The notes beneath the pieces were generated by a model that made no database searches, had not been told where the DNA came from, and was given only the letters and a program-made list of their open reading frames with translations. Shown piece by piece: positions 61,308 through 64,000 of a stretch of DNA of 64,000 bases (its first letter is position 1; each line of letters begins with the position of its first letter). Made by a program: the position numbers and the translations under genes. The DNA is from Massilia sp. HP4 (GTDB taxonomy: Bacteria > Pseudomonadota > Gammaproteobacteria > Burkholderiales > Burkholderiaceae_D): NCBI RefSeq assembly GCF_005222695.1, contig NZ_STGG01000011.1, positions 62,001 through 126,000 on the forward strand. The letters run 5' to 3'.

Positions 61308-61783
61308 GGCGTGAATCTCTCCACACTTGGGCAGTTGAAGTACATTCCGGCCCTGCTTCCCCCAGCTTGTACAATCTGCTCTACGAATGTAGTGCAGTTG
61401 TTAGGCAACATCAGCCACAACCATTGCCTGGAAACCGCGTCGAGCAGTTTTCGATGTGCGCCAAGAATGTCAGGAGTATGCACCGTCGTGCGGCGGATTT
61501 CACGTTTGTCATTTTCTCGTAGGTAGCGCTGATAGCCTTCCTTACGCATGAACCGAGGCCTGTCATGCAGGCCTGCTACATGGAAGTACCAGCCAGGGCC
61601 AACGTGCAGTAACGCGTGGCCACATATATTCCAGCCATCGCCAGACACGATGATCGCTTGAGTATGCTTAAAATCGTCAGGCCGGATCGCGCAATGAAGC
61701 ATCACGTCTCCGTTGTATGGTCCGACGCTGGGCTTGGGCTGGCTCGCCCGCGCCTGCATTGCACTATTCGTTGCTCTACCCAT
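61304..61783 (-). CDS. possible papain-fold (NlpC/P60- or LRAT-like) cysteine hydrolase
   Basis: 159 residues with an excellent ribosome site (AAGGAG, 7 bases before the ATG at 61783). No signal peptide and no TM. Two blocks stand out: GHALLHVGPGWYFHVAG (about residues 55-72) and NNCTTFVEQIVQAGG (about 128-142). In NlpC/P60, CHAP and LRAT folds the Cys lies at the start of a helix of the form NCxxFV, and the His sits in a strand of the form GHxxL. Here the His comes before the Cys, as in permuted (LRAT/YiiX-like) members. This is pattern reading only. The gene is AT-richer than its surroundings and coupled to a membrane protein gene, like a toxin/immunity or effector pair. Confidence 0.6.
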   Translation of the reverse strand: MGRATNSAMQARASQPKPSVGPYNGDVMLHCAIRPDDFKHTQAIIVSGDGWNICGHALLHVGPGWYFHVAGLHDRPRFMRKEGYQRYLRENDKREIRRTTVHTPDILGAHRKLLDAVSRQWLWLMLPNNCTTFVEQIVQAGGSRAGMYFNCPSVERFTP

Positions 61784-61805
61784 CTATTTCTCCTTAGCTT
61801 GACCC

Positions 61806-61831
61806 GAGCACGATAATTCTCGTTCGTGCTC
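61806..61831 (-). promoter_or_regulatory. inverted repeat upstream of the hydrolase-like gene
   Basis: GAGCACGA (61806-61813) and TCGTGCTC (61824-61831) with a ten-base AT-containing centre. It lies 23-48 bases before the start codon at 61783 on the minus strand, a place for an operator or a leader hairpin. Confidence 0.4.
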
Positions 61832-61935
61832 CACGGCTCAGATTTGCTAAAGAACAGTAGTGGATTCAATGGCGATCAGAAAAGGAGAAGGTGCCGATGC
61901 TTACTACTGGTGCGCCCTACGGCACCGGGTTATTT

Positions 61936-63885
61936 TCATCGTTCATTCTTGCGCAGCGACTGCGGAAACCGCAGGTGATACCGCAGCCCTTCTCCCGGCG
62001 CACTCTCTACCTTCACGGACCCGCCCAGGGCCCCCGTCACCAGGTTGTACAGGATGTGCGCCCCCAGCCCACTGCCCCCCGTCCCGCGCTTGGTCGTAAA
62101 GAACGGATCGAACAACTTGTCCAGCGTGTCCCTGTCCATCCCCGCTCCATCGTCGGCATAGTCGAGCACCACCCAGCCATCTTCTTCCACGCTTGCGGCC
62201 ACCGTGATATTGCCCGGCTGATCCCGCTCGAACCCATGCACCAGCGAATTGACCACCATATTGGTGACGATCTGCGACACCGCCCCCGGGTAACTGTCCA
62301 GCACTACATCCTTCGGGCACGCGATGTCCACCTTGATCGGCCGCCCCTTCAGCTTCGGCTGCAATGACAGCAGCACCTCCCTCAGGTAGGCATCCAGGTT
62401 GAAGCTGCGGATATCGCCCGACGACTGGTCTACCGCCACTTGCTTGAAGCTGCGCACCAGCGCCGCTGCACGCTGGGTATTGGTCGTCATGATGCGCAAG
62501 GACTGGTCGACCACGTCGAAGAAGCCGGCCAGGCTCTCTTCCGTCATCTCCCCCGCCGCCAGCTCCTCGCGCGTGAGCTTCAGTTCCTGCACCAGGTGGC
62601 TGGTTGCAGTCACGCAAATCCCCAGCGGCGTATTGATCTCGTGTGCCACGCCGGCCACAAGCCGCCCCAGCGAGGCCAGTTTTTCCTGCCGCACCAGTTC
62701 CGACTGCGCCTCTTGCAGCGCATGCAGGGCGTCGTTCAGCGCCGCATTCTGCTGCTCGAGTTCCTGCTTGGCCTTGCGGATCCTGCGGTCGGCCTGCATG
62801 CGCGCGATCGCCACCGCCACGTGACTGGCCATGAAGGCCAGCAGGTCGAGGTCGGCCTTGCTGTAGACGATCGCCGGGTCGTAGCTCTGCACCACGATCA
62901 CGCCATACGGCTTTTCGTGGACCAGCATCGGCGCGCCCATCCAGCTTGCGATCTCGGTGCTGCCCAGGGGCTCGTTGACGATGCCGTTGGCGACCAGCTG
63001 CCTGAAGCTCCCCAGGTCGTGCAACTGCGCCTGCTTGCTTGCCAGGACGTACGAACACATGGCCTTCCCGAACGGGAAGCGCTGCATGGGCGGCGAGCTG
63101 TCCTTCTGGTCGACGAAATACGGGATGCTGATTTCCTGCGTATCCGGGTGATACAGCGCGATCAGGAAGTTATCGGCCACCATCAGCTCGCCGATGATCC
63201 CGTGCAGGCTGGCGCTGAGCAGGTCCGTATCGAGCGCCTGGGCCGACAGGTCGGCGATCTGGTACAGCGCGTGCTGCACCTTCTCGGCGCGGCCACGCAC
63301 GGCCACTTCGTGGGCCAGCGCCGCGGTGCGCTCCTGCACCGCGCGTTCCAGCCGGTCCATGCTCTGCAAGCCCTGCAGCGCATTCGAGACGTGGTTAGCG
63401 ATCAGCGCGAACAGCGCCTGGTCTTCCTCGCTATAGGTCTGGTCGCGCGAATAGCTCTGGATGACGATCGCCCCCAGCGCCTGGTGGTTCTGATCCAGCA
63501 GCGGACAGGCGACGAAGTGTTCCGGCACGCTGCCATCGCCCCAGCGCCCGCTATTCTTCAGCCGTTCGTGGAAATCGCTCGCGGTCAGCACCAGGGTCTG
63601 GCGGTTGAGCAGCACCCAGGCCGTCGGCGACTGCTCGGGCGACGCCAGCGTGATGCGTTCCTCGGGATCGCGGCTGCCGTCGGCCTCGTCGACGAAATAG
63701 GGGAAACGTACCGTTCCGTCCTCGCGATCGGCCAGGGCGACATAGAAATTGGCTGCATACATGATGCGGCCCAGCGCCCGGTGCACGGCTTCGATGAATG
63801 CGGTGATGTCGCTGCAGCTGGTCGATAATTGCCCGATCTCGAGCAGCATCGATTGGACCGCTTCCAGCCGGTCAAGACGTTCCAT
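61936..63885 (-). CDS. hybrid-less histidine kinase with two GAF domains
   Basis: 649 residues. GAF domain 1 spans about 10-180 and GAF domain 2 about 205-370; each has a FPYFVDEADGS- or IPYFVDQKDSS-like sequence and a VIQSYS or VVQSYD strand. A coiled coil (about 370-400) leads to HisKA with phosphoacceptor His415 in LVAGVAHEINTPLG. The ATPase part has VNSLVHGFERD, DDGAGMDRDT and GGSGLGAHILYN. There are no TM segments, so it is a cytoplasmic sensor of a small ligand. The receiver partner is probably the HD-GYP regulator encoded opposite, since GAF kinases of this type often pair with DUF3369/HD-GYP regulators. Confidence 0.92.
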   Translation of the reverse strand: MERLDRLEAVQSMLLEIGQLSTSCSDITAFIEAVHRALGRIMYAANFYVALADREDGTVRFPYFVDEADGSRDPEERITLASPEQSPTAWVLLNRQTLVLTASDFHERLKNSGRWGDGSVPEHFVACPLLDQNHQALGAIVIQSYSRDQTYSEEDQALFALIANHVSNALQGLQSMDRLERAVQERTAALAHEVAVRGRAEKVQHALYQIADLSAQALDTDLLSASLHGIIGELMVADNFLIALYHPDTQEISIPYFVDQKDSSPPMQRFPFGKAMCSYVLASKQAQLHDLGSFRQLVANGIVNEPLGSTEIASWMGAPMLVHEKPYGVIVVQSYDPAIVYSKADLDLLAFMASHVAVAIARMQADRRIRKAKQELEQQNAALNDALHALQEAQSELVRQEKLASLGRLVAGVAHEINTPLGICVTATSHLVQELKLTREELAAGEMTEESLAGFFDVVDQSLRIMTTNTQRAAALVRSFKQVAVDQSSGDIRSFNLDAYLREVLLSLQPKLKGRPIKVDIACPKDVVLDSYPGAVSQIVTNMVVNSLVHGFERDQPGNITVAASVEEDGWVVLDYADDGAGMDRDTLDKLFDPFFTTKRGTGGSGLGAHILYNLVTGALGGSVKVESAPGEGLRYHLRFPQSLRKNER

Positions 63886-64000
63886 GCTTCCCCCACGTAA
63901 TCTTTAAATGCGTAGAGGAAATAGTAGCAGCTTGATGCCCGCCGCAGCAGCAAGACGGCGGGCAATTGTCGTTTTTTAGCGCGGCGCGCGGAAATCGTTC

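Noticed and set aside
1..64000. tRNA, rRNA, IS elements, attachment sites, replication origin
   Set aside because: I found no cloverleaf-like sequence, no transposase or integrase motif and no origin-like cluster in reading both strands; a covariance search would be needed to be certain.

Overview
This is a GC-rich chromosomal window with densely packed genes. It looks like a free-living betaproteobacterium of the Oxalobacteraceae (Massilia/Duganella/Telluria type). That placement is inferred from the gene families, not from a marker gene. They include an alpha-E/ATP-grasp/transglutaminase cluster, a PEP-CTERM protein with matching PEP-CTERM-type glycosyltransferases, an otsA-otsB-GH15 trehalose operon, TonB-dependent glycan uptake, HD-GYP signalling and host-attachment/DUF892/DUF2945 stress proteins. 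I saw no rRNA, tRNA, CRISPR array, transposase or prophage.

Layout: 1-4036 holds a DUF2126 tail, a permuted ATP-grasp/alpha-E protein and a transglutaminase in one operon. 4045-6257 holds a membrane protein, a carboxymuconolactone-decarboxylase-type protein behind a textbook ECF41-type promoter, and a HAD hydrolase. 6206-12814 (minus) is an envelope glycan/glycolipid region: wecB, wecC, two GT4 glycosyltransferases (one of the exosortase-associated type), then an MGDG-synthase-like glycosyltransferase overlapping a polytopic membrane protein. 13132-17992 (minus) is the trehalose operon, with OtsA fused to a two-TM sensor-like N-terminus. 18106-22547 holds a lipoprotein, an SGNH-like hydrolase and a sigma-54-preceded trio: PEP-CTERM protein, small secreted post-PEP-CTERM-type protein, and a secreted HEXXH protease with a PA domain. 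22558-24154 holds strong terminators, a 25-residue membrane peptide gene, a host-attachment protein and a membrane protein.

24155-30633 (minus) holds a SNF2 helicase, a YgiW-type OB-fold protein, a small membrane protein, a QseC/QseB-type two-component system and a DUF2945 protein. 30832-34825 holds a DUF819 membrane protein, a BCCT transporter and an AraC regulator. 34812-41219 (minus) is an amino-sugar glycan locus: TonB receptor, GH20 hexosaminidase and AmpG/PAT-type importer. 41457-50368 holds an FAD/Rieske oxidoreductase, a Gly-X-Thr repeat secreted protein, a serine hydrolase lipoprotein, a luciferase-like monooxygenase, an M16 peptidase and a PQQ-type sugar dehydrogenase. 50504-57890 holds a DUF882 peptidase-like operon, a DUF892 ferritin-like protein, an SRPBCC protein, a second PQQ-type dehydrogenase lipoprotein, a thioesterase, and an ECF sigma factor with a membrane protein and a secreted coiled-coil protein. 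57973-63885 holds a DUF3016 protein, a Fpg/Nei DNA glycosylase, an HD-GYP response regulator and a GAF-GAF histidine kinase. The last two point at each other across an AT-richer two-gene islet.

The best candidates for something undescribed are: (i) the AT-rich pair at 61125-61783, a possible papain-like cysteine hydrolase translationally coupled to a 60-residue two-TM protein; (ii) the sigma/membrane/coiled-coil trio at 55565-57890; (iii) the sigma-54-linked PEP-CTERM/protease operon; and (iv) the membrane-tethered OtsA. Everything rests on reading the sequence and on memory of protein families; no search was run.
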